Positions 5,999 to 13,705 of a stretch of 18,464 nt of DNA are shown in pieces (the first letter of the stretch is position 1; each line of letters opens with the position of its first letter). A program made the position numbers and the translations under genes. The notes beneath the pieces are model-generated. The model searched no databases. It saw only the letters and a program-made list of their open reading frames with translations, and was not told where the DNA came from. Source of the stretch: Oscillospiraceae bacterium. GTDB taxonomy: Bacteria; Bacillota; Clostridia; Oscillospirales; Ruminococcaceae. The stretch covers positions 1-18,464 of the forward strand of contig JAEDMD010000012.1 in assembly GCA_016303195.1 (NCBI GenBank). The letters run 5' to 3'.

Positions 5999-8056
5999 AT
6001 GAAGAAAAAAGCTGATCCTATGTTCAGGAAAGCTCAGCTGAAACTTTTCTTAGTTATAACAAGTATCCTTCTTGCAGTATTTATCGGACTTCTTGCTTCG
6101 GTCAATGTCATAACAGAGCAGGTTATGAGCCGACAATCTGAGTACGTTCTTGAACAGATAGCCGCAGGTATCGAGTATAACGATAAGGAAATGCGGTTCA
6201 CTCTTTCACGGCCTGAGGATTATCAGCCGAGGAAGTATGATATATGGAAGAATGAACCTCCGCAGAAGCCTACAAACAAAAACGGCGAGGAGGAAGAACC
6301 GCCGAAGGAGACTACAACTACAACATCCACTACTTCAACTACTACCGAGACTACAACTACTGTTACTACAACTGCTGAGGAGACAACTGACGAGACATCA
6401 GAGGAGGAGACAGAAGCTCAGGAAACCGAAGAACAGCATGAGGAACAACAGCAGCAACAACAACAGCAACAGCCTCCGTCAACTGAAGGCGGAAGCACTG
6501 CACCGCCTGAAACTCAGCCGCAGAACCCGTGGGAAAACTGGCAGGGCGGAGGAAATCCGTGGGAGAACTGGCAGGGCGGTGGAAACCCGTGGGAGAACTG
6601 GCAGGGCGGAGGAAATCCGTGGGAGAACTGGCAGGGCGGAAATCCGTGGGAGAACTGGGACCCGTGGAAAGGATGGTCCGACGGAAATCAGAATCCGCAG
6701 ATGTGGGGCGTAATGCCGTGGATGGTACCACCCGAAAACGGAGGAACCGAACAGCCCTATTCCAAGGAGAAAAAACACGACGATGATGACTATGACGACG
6801 ATGATGATGACGACGAGGAAAAATCCAGGATTCAGAAAAATGCTTTCACCGACATTTACGACGGCGGAATAGTTGCTCTTGCAAATACTGTCACCACCGC
6901 CGAAACCACATCATCATCGAAAACCACAAAGTCCACTCAGCGCACAACTCCTGTTACAACAACTGTTCTTCGTACCGAATCCAAGCCTGTTCCGCCTGAG
7001 ATAAGAGAGTCTGAACAGCGTTTCGATGATAATGGACGGCGCATTGAACCGATACCGAAAACTCTCGGTTCGATAGATTTTTTCGCTATCATGGCGGACA
7101 ATAACGGAAAGTACATGGCAACGCTCAACAATGACGATATTGAAAAGGAAACTGCCCAGAAATATATTTCTGCTATTATAAACAGGAACATTTCTAAGGG
7201 AATGCTGAACAATTATCAGTTCTATACCACAAAGAAGCACAACGGCACACTTATGGTATTTACCGATAAGAGCAGTGAGATAGATGTTCTGAAAAATCTC
7301 AAGCGTATCACAATGATAGTCGGACTGATAAGTATTGTTATACTTTCAGCAGCGGCATATTTCCTCAGCAAAAAGAGCATTGCGCCTATCAAGACGGCAT
7401 TTGAGAAGCAGAAACAGTTCGTTTCTGATGCGAGCCATGAGCTGAAAACTCCGCTTACGGTAATATCCACTAATGCGGATGTTCTTGAAGGCGAAATAGG
7501 CGAAAACAGGTGGCTGAGCTACATCAAGTCGCAGACTGAGCGAATGAGCATACTGGTCAATGACCTGCTGAATCTGACAAGACTGGAGAACAACACAACT
7601 GAGTTCATCAGGACAGATTTTGATATGAGCAAGGCAATTGAAAATACTGCACTTCCGTTTGAGTGTCAGGCATTTGAGCAGAACAAGAAGTTCATCATTG
7701 ATGTTGATGATAATATCATGGTCAACGGCAGTGAGAGACATATCAAGCAGATGGCGGCGATATTCATTGACAACGCTCTGAAATATTCCAATGACGGCGG
7801 AACTGTCAAGGTAATGCTGAAAAAACAGGGCGATAAGAAGATATTCTCTGTTTATAATACAGGACAGGGAATCAAGGAAGAAGACAAGCAGAAAATATTT
7901 GAGAGATTTTTCCGAAGTGATGAATCACGTAATCGTTCGACGGGCGGTTACGGACTTGGACTGGCAATAGCGAAGTCTATTATAGATAAGCATAAGTTCA
8001 AGGTGAATGTGCTGAATCAGGAAGGAAAGAGTATTTGCTTTGTTGTAATGATGTAA
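5999..8056 (+). CDS. Sensor histidine kinase with Thr-rich, Trp-repeat extracellular domain
   Basis: Membrane sensor kinase, 685 residues; AGGAGGT lies 8 bases before the ATG. A first membrane helix (about 15-37) and a second (about 437-457) enclose a roughly 400-residue external region, far larger than usual. That region runs in order: a Thr/Glu-rich stretch, a poly-Gln run, 10-residue repeats NPWENWQGGG (176 to about 226), an acidic run (about 260-276, mostly Asp), another Thr-rich stretch, and a more normal alpha/beta-looking segment (about 355-434) next to the membrane. There is no clear HAMP domain. The second helix joins directly to the dimerisation domain with His480 in SHELKTP. The ATP-binding domain has the N box (IDNALKYS), NTGQGI, FERFFRSDES and GGYGLGLAI. 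Catalytic residues are intact. The signal is unknown; a wall- or polysaccharide-associated cue is an inference from the linker-like composition. Confidence 0.93.
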   Translation: MKKKADPMFRKAQLKLFLVITSILLAVFIGLLASVNVITEQVMSRQSEYVLEQIAAGIEYNDKEMRFTLSRPEDYQPRKYDIWKNEPPQKPTNKNGEEEEPPKETTTTTSTTSTTTETTTTVTTTAEETTDETSEEETEAQETEEQHEEQQQQQQQQQPPSTEGGSTAPPETQPQNPWENWQGGGNPWENWQGGGNPWENWQGGGNPWENWQGGNPWENWDPWKGWSDGNQNPQMWGVMPWMVPPENGGTEQPYSKEKKHDDDDYDDDDDDDEEKSRIQKNAFTDIYDGGIVALANTVTTAETTSSSKTTKSTQRTTPVTTTVLRTESKPVPPEIRESEQRFDDNGRRIEPIPKTLGSIDFFAIMADNNGKYMATLNNDDIEKETAQKYISAIINRNISKGMLNNYQFYTTKKHNGTLMVFTDKSSEIDVLKNLKRITMIVGLISIVILSAAAYFLSKKSIAPIKTAFEKQKQFVSDASHELKTPLTVISTNADVLEGEIGENRWLSYIKSQTERMSILVNDLLNLTRLENNTTEFIRTDFDMSKAIENTALPFECQAFEQNKKFIIDVDDNIMVNGSERHIKQMAAIFIDNALKYSNDGGTVKVMLKKQGDKKIFSVYNTGQGIKEEDKQKIFERFFRSDESRNRSTGGYGLGLAIAKSIIDKHKFKVNVLNQEGKSICFVVMM
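6524..6676 (+). repeat. In-frame tandem repeat encoding NPWENWQGGG units
   Basis: Four near-identical units of 30 bases (one of 27) encode NPWENWQGG(G), followed by a diverging fifth, NPWENWDPWKGW. The unit boundaries are multiples of three, so copy number could vary without frameshift. The repeat sits in the extracellular part of the kinase at 5999-8056. Confidence 0.9.
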
Positions 8057-8062
8057 GCAAAT

Positions 8063-8222
8063 AAAAAAGCGCCGAAGGCGCACACTGGGTTTCCAAAGGG
8101 ATCACCATCCCTTTGGCGGAGGGTGAGTGAGGGAGGCAGAGCCTCCCTGAGAAAGCAGTAAAGCAAGCGAAGCGATGCTTTACGGACGGTCTGTATTTAC
8201 TTTCCCTCGGCTTGACCGACGA
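8063..8222 (-). repeat. Multi-hairpin repeat, copy 2 (inverted)
   Basis: Read on the minus strand it begins TCGTCGGTCAAGCCGAGG (ending at 8222). It continues with stems GTAAAGC/GCTTTAC, AGGGAGGC/GCCTCCCT and CCAAAGGGAT/ATCCCTTTGG, and ends in GCGCCTTCGGCGC plus a T-run. The order matches copies 1 and 3. It starts 7 bases after the histidine kinase stop codon. Confidence 0.85.
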
Positions 8223-8232
8223 TAAAAATAAA

Positions 8233-8364
8233 ACTCCCGATTTAAGGGTAATACTCTTACAGAAGTTTTTACACGTGATATTGAGGGAGAACCTTTCCTC
8301 AGAAAGGTTTCCCCCGATAATTACATATAAATCTGCTATATGAGTACTCCCCTTATTCGGGAGT
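8233..8364. terminator. Bidirectional terminator-like long stem between convergent genes
   Basis: ACTCCCGATTTAAGGG (from 8233) pairs with CCCTTATTCGGGAGT (to 8364), and the pairing extends inward to ATACTC/GAGTAC. An inner stem, GAACCTTTC/GAAAGGTT, lies at 8289-8309. T-tracts follow the stem on both strands (TTTTTGTTTG on plus, TTTTATTTTTATC on minus). It can therefore end transcription of both the kinase operon and the opposing AIM24 gene. Confidence 0.7.
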
Positions 8365-8375
8365 TTTTGTTTGTC

Positions 8376-8537
8376 TCGTCGGTCAAGCCGAGGGGAGTTT
8401 TGCTGTAACAGCCGTAAAGCGAGCTTCGCCGCTTTACTACTTTATTAGGGGGACTCTGTCCCCCTCGTTCACCCCCTGCAAGGGAGATAACATCCCCCTT
8501 GACCCCAGAACGTGCGCCTTCGGCGCATTTTTTATTT
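8376..8537 (+). repeat. Multi-hairpin repeat, copy 3
   Basis: Starts TCGTCGGTCAAGCCGAGG. Stems are GTAAAGCG/CGCTTTAC (8414-8437), AGGGGGAC/GTCCCCCT, CAAGGG/CCCTTG, and GCGCCTTCGGCGC (8514-8526) with a T-rich tail. The last bases abut the stop codon of the AIM24 gene at 8538. Relative to copy 1, several stem pairs are changed on both sides together. The final hairpin could also act as a plus-strand terminator. Confidence 0.85.
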
Positions 8538-9272
8538 TTATCTTCTTGGTGTCGGTCTTGCGCCTGTTACTCGTCCGTCCATCGAAACATCCACACCTGA
8601 CATTCTCTCTGTGGGCTGTATGATTATCGTTGCAGGATTATGCTGTGCCCATTCAAACATATATGATTCGCCTGAACTCTGTCCAATAAAGTTCCTCCAC
8701 GAAATATCAGTTCTGAACTCAGGGTCAGCGCCTATCCAGCATACAACTGCATCAGGGTCGGCTTCAATAGTTGAACCGTTCTGCACATTGCTCAGTACAA
8801 GCGGGTTGCCGTCTACAAGCACTGCAACAAACGCATTCGGGCCATTGCCTGTGAGAGTTGATGTTGCAAGACCTTTCTGTGAAATTACACCCTGTGCAAG
8901 GAATCTTACATTGTACTTGCAGTCCCTTGTAAATGCAAGGATATTCTCGCTTTCTACGGAAATAGTCTCATTCTGCTGGAGCTTATAGACCACAACGTGC
9001 TGCTGTTCGTTTGCAAAATATGTAATGCTGTCGCCTCTGTATTCGACTTTCATGAGCGGCAGATTTTCGCCTGCAAAACGTCTTGTGATCTGTCCGAGGA
9101 AAGCACGTCCTGCGTTTTCTTCAGGGCCGAGCATGACCTTAGTGAATGAATAGTTTTTAGCGCCGTAGCACTCACCGCCGATGAATGCACCTGCTTTTGT
9201 GAATATGTAATCACCGCCGCCCTGACAAGTTACCATCAGGCAAAGCTCATTCAGTGTTTCAAATTTAATCAC
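8538..9272 (-). CDS. AIM24 / TIGR00266-family protein
   Basis: 244 residues from a GTG start at 9272, with AAAGGA about 11 bases upstream; no ATG fits better. No signal peptide or membrane helix is seen, so it is probably cytoplasmic. The beta-rich sequence has the Gly-rich turns of the AIM24 fold. The C-terminal half carries typical family features: GNGPNAFVAVLVDG, the Asp-Pro-rich segment DPDAVVCWIGADPEF, the SGESYMFEW motif and the terminal IIIQPTER. The biochemical role of bacterial AIM24 proteins is not established. It lies 25 bases downstream of the TerD-domain gene on the same strand with no promoter or terminator between, so the two form an operon and probably act together. The 3' end abuts hairpin-repeat copy 3. 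Confidence 0.85.
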   Translation of the reverse strand: MIKFETLNELCLMVTCQGGGDYIFTKAGAFIGGECYGAKNYSFTKVMLGPEENAGRAFLGQITRRFAGENLPLMKVEYRGDSITYFANEQQHVVVYKLQQNETISVESENILAFTRDCKYNVRFLAQGVISQKGLATSTLTGNGPNAFVAVLVDGNPLVLSNVQNGSTIEADPDAVVCWIGADPEFRTDISWRNFIGQSSGESYMFEWAQHNPATIIIQPTERMSGVDVSMDGRVTGARPTPRR

Positions 9273-9297
9273 TGTATTTATCGTCCTTTCGTTTGTA

Positions 9298-10632
9298 TCA
9301 TGCCAGAACTACGCCGTACATTCCGCAGAATTCCGCAAGGTCACGGGCAACACCCGAACCGACTGCATTGAACTTCCATGCACCCTTGTAGCGGTAAAGC
9401 TCACCAAGCACAAGTGCGGTAACATTGCTGTAACATTCGTCCTGAACAAATCTCGAAGTCTCCTTGTTGGAATCTCCGTCAATTATTCTTGCGTAAACAT
9501 TGCTTACCATTCCGAAATTCAGCCTGTTTGCCGAGGCTTCGTAAATAGTGATGGCAATGAGTATCTTTTCAACATTAGGGCTGACTGAATTGAGGTCAAC
9601 GGTAAGTTCCGCATCGTCCTCACAGGCAACACCAATATCGAATGTCTTGTATTTTACGCTGTTGTCGGGGCTTGTGTCCTGTCCATAGAAAATGAACCAT
9701 TCGTCGCCGACTATTCTGTTGTTTTTGTCAAGCATGAATGCAGAAGCATCGAGGTCACAGCGAGAGTCATTGACATCCCAGCCAAGACCGATCTTTATTC
9801 TGCCCGAACCTGTTATCGGGATCTTCTGACCTTTCATCAGCGGAGTTCCCGGATTTGCCACGCCCGGTCTTCTGCGCTTAGGCTTAGGAAGATTTGACGG
9901 AGCTGTGACAGGTGCGGAAGATGAGCGGTTAGCGGACTGACTGCTGTTAAATCCGCCCTGAATATTGCTTCCGCCGTTGACAGGGCCGAGAGACGGCTGA
10001 TTCATGCCATTGTTAGGCATTCCACGATTCGGCATACCGTTGTTGTTATTGTTATAGCCGTTATTCTGCTGATTGTTGAAGCCGTTGTTATTGTTGTTAT
10101 AGCCGTTATTCTGCTGATTGTTGAAGCCGTTGTTGTTATTGTTATAGCCGTTATTCTGCTGGTTATTGAAGCCGTTGTTGTTATTGTTATAGCCGTTATT
10201 CTGCTGATTATTGAAACCGTTGTTATTGTTGTTGTAGCCATTATTCTGCTGGTTATTGAAACCGTTGTTGTTATTGTTGTAGCCGTTATTCTGGTTATTA
10301 TAACCGTTGTTGTTATTATTGTAATTATTATTATTGTTATGATTGCTATGCTCCATGAGCTGTTCGAGCATGAGATATGTGCCGACATTCTGCATATTCA
10401 TCGAACCATATCCGCCATACAGAGAGCCACTGTCGAAATATCCGCCGACACGCATCGGAACACCGAGGGGATTGGGACTGCTGAATGAACCAAGTCCGCA
10501 GTAGTCGATGTTTATGTAATTTCCTCTGCGGTAGCCGTTGCCGTAGCCGCCGCCGTTGCCGCCATAGCCGCCGCCCATGCCGCCAAGACCGCCTAAGCCG
10601 TTCATACCGCCGAAATCATTGTTGAATATCAT
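9298..10632 (-). CDS. TerD-domain protein with Gly-rich and Asn/Gln-rich repeat region
   Basis: 444 residues; GGAGGGATACC directly precedes the ATG at 10632. Residues 1-40 are Gly-rich (GGLGGMGGGYGGNGGGYG). About 98-197 is a low-complexity Asn/Gln region built of 15-residue units, NNGYNNNNNGFNNQQ. A Pro/Ser linker with basic KPKRRRPG follows. From about 265 to the end is a full TerD domain: KGQKIPI, GLGWD, the acidic DLDASAFMLD, the EWFIFYGQDTSPD motif, LTVDLNSV and the closing LYRYKGAWKFNAVG. TerD proteins bind calcium and belong to tellurite/phage/stress resistance systems; the acidic positions typical of the domain are present. A free-standing TerD is about 190 residues, so the N-terminal half is an unusual addition. 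It leads an operon with the AIM24 gene. A function in stress or envelope response is inferred from the family. Confidence 0.92.
   Translation of the reverse strand: MIFNNDFGGMNGLGGLGGMGGGYGGNGGGYGNGYRRGNYINIDYCGLGSFSSPNPLGVPMRVGGYFDSGSLYGGYGSMNMQNVGTYLMLEQLMEHSNHNNNNNYNNNNNGYNNQNNGYNNNNNGFNNQQNNGYNNNNNGFNNQQNNGYNNNNNGFNNQQNNGYNNNNNGFNNQQNNGYNNNNNGFNNQQNNGYNNNNNGMPNRGMPNNGMNQPSLGPVNGGSNIQGGFNSSQSANRSSSAPVTAPSNLPKPKRRRPGVANPGTPLMKGQKIPITGSGRIKIGLGWDVNDSRCDLDASAFMLDKNNRIVGDEWFIFYGQDTSPDNSVKYKTFDIGVACEDDAELTVDLNSVSPNVEKILIAITIYEASANRLNFGMVSNVYARIIDGDSNKETSRFVQDECYSNVTALVLGELYRYKGAWKFNAVGSGVARDLAEFCGMYGVVLA
10058..10330 (-). repeat. 45-bp in-frame minisatellite in the TerD-domain gene
   Basis: Five full 45-bp units start at 10058, 10103, 10148, 10193 and 10238. 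A shorter diverged unit begins at 10283 and runs into an AAT/TTA-rich tract. Units differ by a few, mostly synonymous, bases. Each encodes 15 residues rich in Asn, Gln, Gly and aromatics. There are no spacers, so this is not a CRISPR array. Confidence 0.93.
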
Positions 10633-10672
10633 GGTATCCCTCCTTTTTCAGAGTAAAAACACTTATTATAAT

Positions 10673-10701
10673 ATTATACATCATTTCAACTCGGATTTCA
10701 A
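10673..10701 (-). promoter_or_regulatory. Consensus promoter of the TerD-AIM24 operon
   Basis: On the minus strand, TTGAAA (10696-10701) is followed after exactly 17 bases by a perfect TATAAT (10673-10678). Transcription would begin near 10666, about 34 bases before the ATG at 10632. This gives the operon its own start, independent of the LRR-dockerin genes upstream. Confidence 0.8.
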
Positions 10702-10740
10702 TATATTCGGATGTTGTTAACTATTTGTTCACATTTGATG

Positions 10741-10755
10741 CAGCACCGCACAAAG
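10741..10755. repeat. Solo MITE terminus
   Basis: CAGCACCGCACAAAG is identical to 3231-3245, the terminal inverted repeat of the MITE-like element. The rest of the element is absent on both sides. It lies 9 bases past the stop of the LRR-dockerin gene at 10765. It may be a remnant of excision or deletion. Confidence 0.6.
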
Positions 10756-10764
10756 CGCACTTTT

Positions 10765-13686
10765 TTAACCGACTGCCGATTCTGCATATTTTTTTAGTAT
10801 TGCCGCCGCATCCCTTGCATCCGATCTTCCGTCAAAGTTATAATCGCTCAATATGCTGTCAGTTTCGGGGGCATTTCCTGCTGATGCCTTTGCATAGCTT
10901 CTGAGTACCGCCGAAGCATCATTTCCGTCAACAACACCGTCGCTGTTCACATCTCCCATAAGCGCCTTACATTCAGGAACATTTTCCCACTGGAAGCTGT
11001 GCAGAGCCGATGGAAATGCAATATGCCAGTTCTTATGGGATGGTTCGTCTTTTATCTCGCTGTCAGCCTTCATGAACCAGTCATAGTCTATCTTTTCGCC
11101 GTCATCCCATGTTGGGTCAACGTGGAAATAATGTCCGCCTATTTCAACAACTACCCATGAATGAGTTGGTGTATGAACAAGACAGCTATCTATGCCGACT
11201 TCATGGAGCAGGAGATTCATTGCCCTTGAATAGCCGTCGCATACCGTAGTTTCATTGAGGAATACCGAAGCATCGTTATGATTTTTCAGATCGTCCTCGT
11301 TTCCCGTGTCATAGCTGACCATACCGCAGATATGGTCATGGATGGCTTTTACCTTTTCCATATCGGTCATGCTGTCTCTGATGATATCTTTTGCAGTTTC
11401 CTTTACACAGTATGTCACGTATTTATTGATGAGCGGATTGTCGTCAACATTGTTCATATTGCGTTTTATGAATCCGAGAAATTCGGGCTTAGGCGAACCG
11501 TCAGCATTGAATGGGTCGGTATTGTTGATAGTTTCGAGAGATGAACAGCGATAGAGATTGTTTCCGTTGAACTTCTCGTCAAGGTCTATATTGATATTTT
11601 TCAATGCAGAGCATCCGCTGAATACATAATTTCCAATATCGTTGCTGCCGTTTATGGTGACATCCTCAAGGGCTTTGCAGTTTGCAAAGGCATTGTCGCC
11701 TATATGAGCGGAATCGCTGATAGTCAGCTTTTTTAGGTTTCCACAGTCGGAAAAAGCCGATTCACCGATGCTTACCTTTCCGTCAGGGAGCGTGAGTTCC
11801 TCCGCACCCATACCGCAGACAGCCTTTTCGCCTATGGAAAGTTCCTTTACCTTGTCAGGGAAGGTGATATCCTTTATCGGCATGAAGAAAAGTCCGTTCC
11901 TGTCGATAGTGATGGTTGGCTCTTTGCCTGTAAATCCCAGCTTTTCTATGGGAGCGGCTGCAAAAGCATCAGTGCAGATATGCACATCTCCTGGAAACAG
12001 AAGTTCCGTTACACTTGCTGTTGCGAAAGTATTTTCATTGATGGTGATATCCTTGCTGAGAAAATTTATTTTTTTCAGATGGTGTAGCTGTTCAAAATGA
12101 AGATTTCCTTTCAGTGCATCAATATATGTCGGGTACACTGATACAAACATTGTACCTTCGCCTTTTTCTGTCAGTGCGGTAAACTCGTCAGGGTCAAATT
12201 TCAGGTCAGTCAGTGACAACTCGTGTACATCTTCGGGAATGGTGAGTTCGCCTGCAATTGCGTTAAGTTCATCGGAGCGCTTGTCGATAACGGGGAATCC
12301 CATGAAAGTATCGGGAATTTCTCCGAGGTCGCCTGCTTCATAGATCAGTTCTGCATAATATTCAAAGTCCTTTCGGCTCATTCTTATGAAGTAAGTTCTG
12401 CCGTCAGCAGTTACAGGAAATCCCTTGAACGGATCATCTATATTGAAGGTGGTATCTATCACCTTGTCTTTTGGATACATTTTTTCGTCGTTATCAAAGG
12501 GAAAGTACTTGTTCTTGTTGGTATCATAATTGGCATCGCCGTAGATATTTTCGGGGATATACTTTACATTCTCCATCCCGTCTATAATGAAACGCTGATT
12601 GGCAAATTTAGTCGGAAGTATCTTTAAACCTTCGGGTATCCTGAGGTATCCGATATCTGAGTTGATAAACGCTCCTTGTCTGATGAATTTTACGGTATCA
12701 GGAAGAATGAGCGCTTTTACACGTGAAAAGTCTGCGGATGAACCGCTTACGCCTACAACGGGATATCCTGCCACATGATCGGGGATTCTGACTACAAGCT
12801 CACGCAGTTTTGACGGTATCTTGTCATAGTCAACACCTTCAAGGCGGTCGGTTACTTCTTCATCACGGAAATTTATATCCGAAAGTATATATTTCGGCTT
12901 GTTGAGTACAAGATAATCGGGAGTTTCGGGATCATCATCATGATAGAGTTCGTATCTGTTTCCCTGATAGGTGAGGAAAGCATAGTGTATCCCGTAGAAA
13001 GATTCCCTGCCGAATTCAACAACTGTTTCGGGGATGGTTATATTCACCTGCGGATATTCTTCGATATCGCCGAATATCCTTTCACCGACCGCAGTAACGG
13101 TATGACCGCCGATAGTATCGGGAATGGTCATATTTCTTGCTTTTCCCTTGTAAGCGGTTATCCTTGCATTGCCGTCCTCGGTCAGTTCATATTCCCAGAG
13201 GGACTCGTTGTCACCTGTGGGATATATCTCGTTCCATCTGCCTGTATAGGTGATAGTTCTGCCATCACTGAGGACGAAATCCACCTGCATATCCTCAGGC
13301 CATCTGATTGTTTCAGCGCAATTTTCCATGAACGGAGATGCCATGGCATTGTTAAATCTGATGCCTTCGGGTACATGGACAACAAGATGGTGATTTTCGG
13401 TATCTCTGCATACATTTGCAAAGTTCAGGCATATCTGTCGGTGTGTGATTTCCGTTATCGGGATCCCGTTATATTCTGTGGGAATTGTTATTTCACCGGT
13501 ATAATTGTCTTTAAGGGGGATGATATCTTTGTAGCATAACTCACCATGCGGGCCATAGCTTTTGTTCAGATATGCCCACTTGTCATCATAGTCATCAGCT
13601 GAAACCTTCGGCAATGCCGAAAAGGGCAATGTCGGAATAAGTGCAGCGGCCATAAGAAGTGATATTGCAATATTTTTCTTTTTCAT
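10765..13686 (-). CDS. Secreted BspA-type LRR / transglutaminase-like / dockerin protein (paralog 1)
   Basis: 973 residues; GGGAG lies upstream of the ATG at 13686. A signal peptide covers about 1-30 (MKKKN..., ending KVSADD). Most of the protein to about 740 is LRR_5/BspA-like repeats, with recurring phrases such as LTLPDGKVSIGESAFSDC, LTISDSAHIGDNAFANC and ITIPTEYNGIPITEI. A transglutaminase-like domain (about 765-890) has a plausible triad: Cys816 in TVCDGY, His842 in THSWVV and Asp857 in HVDPTW. A two-loop dockerin closes it (910-973: GDVNSDGVVDGNDA and DYNFDGRSDARDA). The expected role is an extracellular cysteine peptidase or cross-linking domain displayed with a binding LRR scaffold and attached through cohesin-dockerin pairing. 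The substrate is unknown. It is last of three tandem paralogs, 19 bases after the preceding one, so they are probably co-transcribed. Confidence 0.9.
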   Translation of the reverse strand: MKKKNIAISLLMAAALIPTLPFSALPKVSADDYDDKWAYLNKSYGPHGELCYKDIIPLKDNYTGEITIPTEYNGIPITEITHRQICLNFANVCRDTENHHLVVHVPEGIRFNNAMASPFMENCAETIRWPEDMQVDFVLSDGRTITYTGRWNEIYPTGDNESLWEYELTEDGNARITAYKGKARNMTIPDTIGGHTVTAVGERIFGDIEEYPQVNITIPETVVEFGRESFYGIHYAFLTYQGNRYELYHDDDPETPDYLVLNKPKYILSDINFRDEEVTDRLEGVDYDKIPSKLRELVVRIPDHVAGYPVVGVSGSSADFSRVKALILPDTVKFIRQGAFINSDIGYLRIPEGLKILPTKFANQRFIIDGMENVKYIPENIYGDANYDTNKNKYFPFDNDEKMYPKDKVIDTTFNIDDPFKGFPVTADGRTYFIRMSRKDFEYYAELIYEAGDLGEIPDTFMGFPVIDKRSDELNAIAGELTIPEDVHELSLTDLKFDPDEFTALTEKGEGTMFVSVYPTYIDALKGNLHFEQLHHLKKINFLSKDITINENTFATASVTELLFPGDVHICTDAFAAAPIEKLGFTGKEPTITIDRNGLFFMPIKDITFPDKVKELSIGEKAVCGMGAEELTLPDGKVSIGESAFSDCGNLKKLTISDSAHIGDNAFANCKALEDVTINGSNDIGNYVFSGCSALKNINIDLDEKFNGNNLYRCSSLETINNTDPFNADGSPKPEFLGFIKRNMNNVDDNPLINKYVTYCVKETAKDIIRDSMTDMEKVKAIHDHICGMVSYDTGNEDDLKNHNDASVFLNETTVCDGYSRAMNLLLHEVGIDSCLVHTPTHSWVVVEIGGHYFHVDPTWDDGEKIDYDWFMKADSEIKDEPSHKNWHIAFPSALHSFQWENVPECKALMGDVNSDGVVDGNDASAVLRSYAKASAGNAPETDSILSDYNFDGRSDARDAAAILKKYAESAVG

Positions 13687-13705
13687 TCTGTATCTCCCGA
13701 TGATA

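Noticed and set aside
6237..6731. Long open frames in other frames across the kinase sensor region
   Set aside because: They arise from the simple-sequence and tandem repeats; the translations are Arg/Ser/Pro-rich repeats and the kinase frame is clearly coding.
8512..8988. 158-codon plus-strand frame starting in hairpin repeat copy 3
   Set aside because: It is antisense to the AIM24 gene and begins inside a hairpin; no ribosome site.
10058..10330. Regular 45-bp repeat that could be mistaken for a CRISPR array
   Set aside because: The units are contiguous with no unique spacers, keep an open reading frame and encode a 15-residue protein repeat inside the TerD gene.
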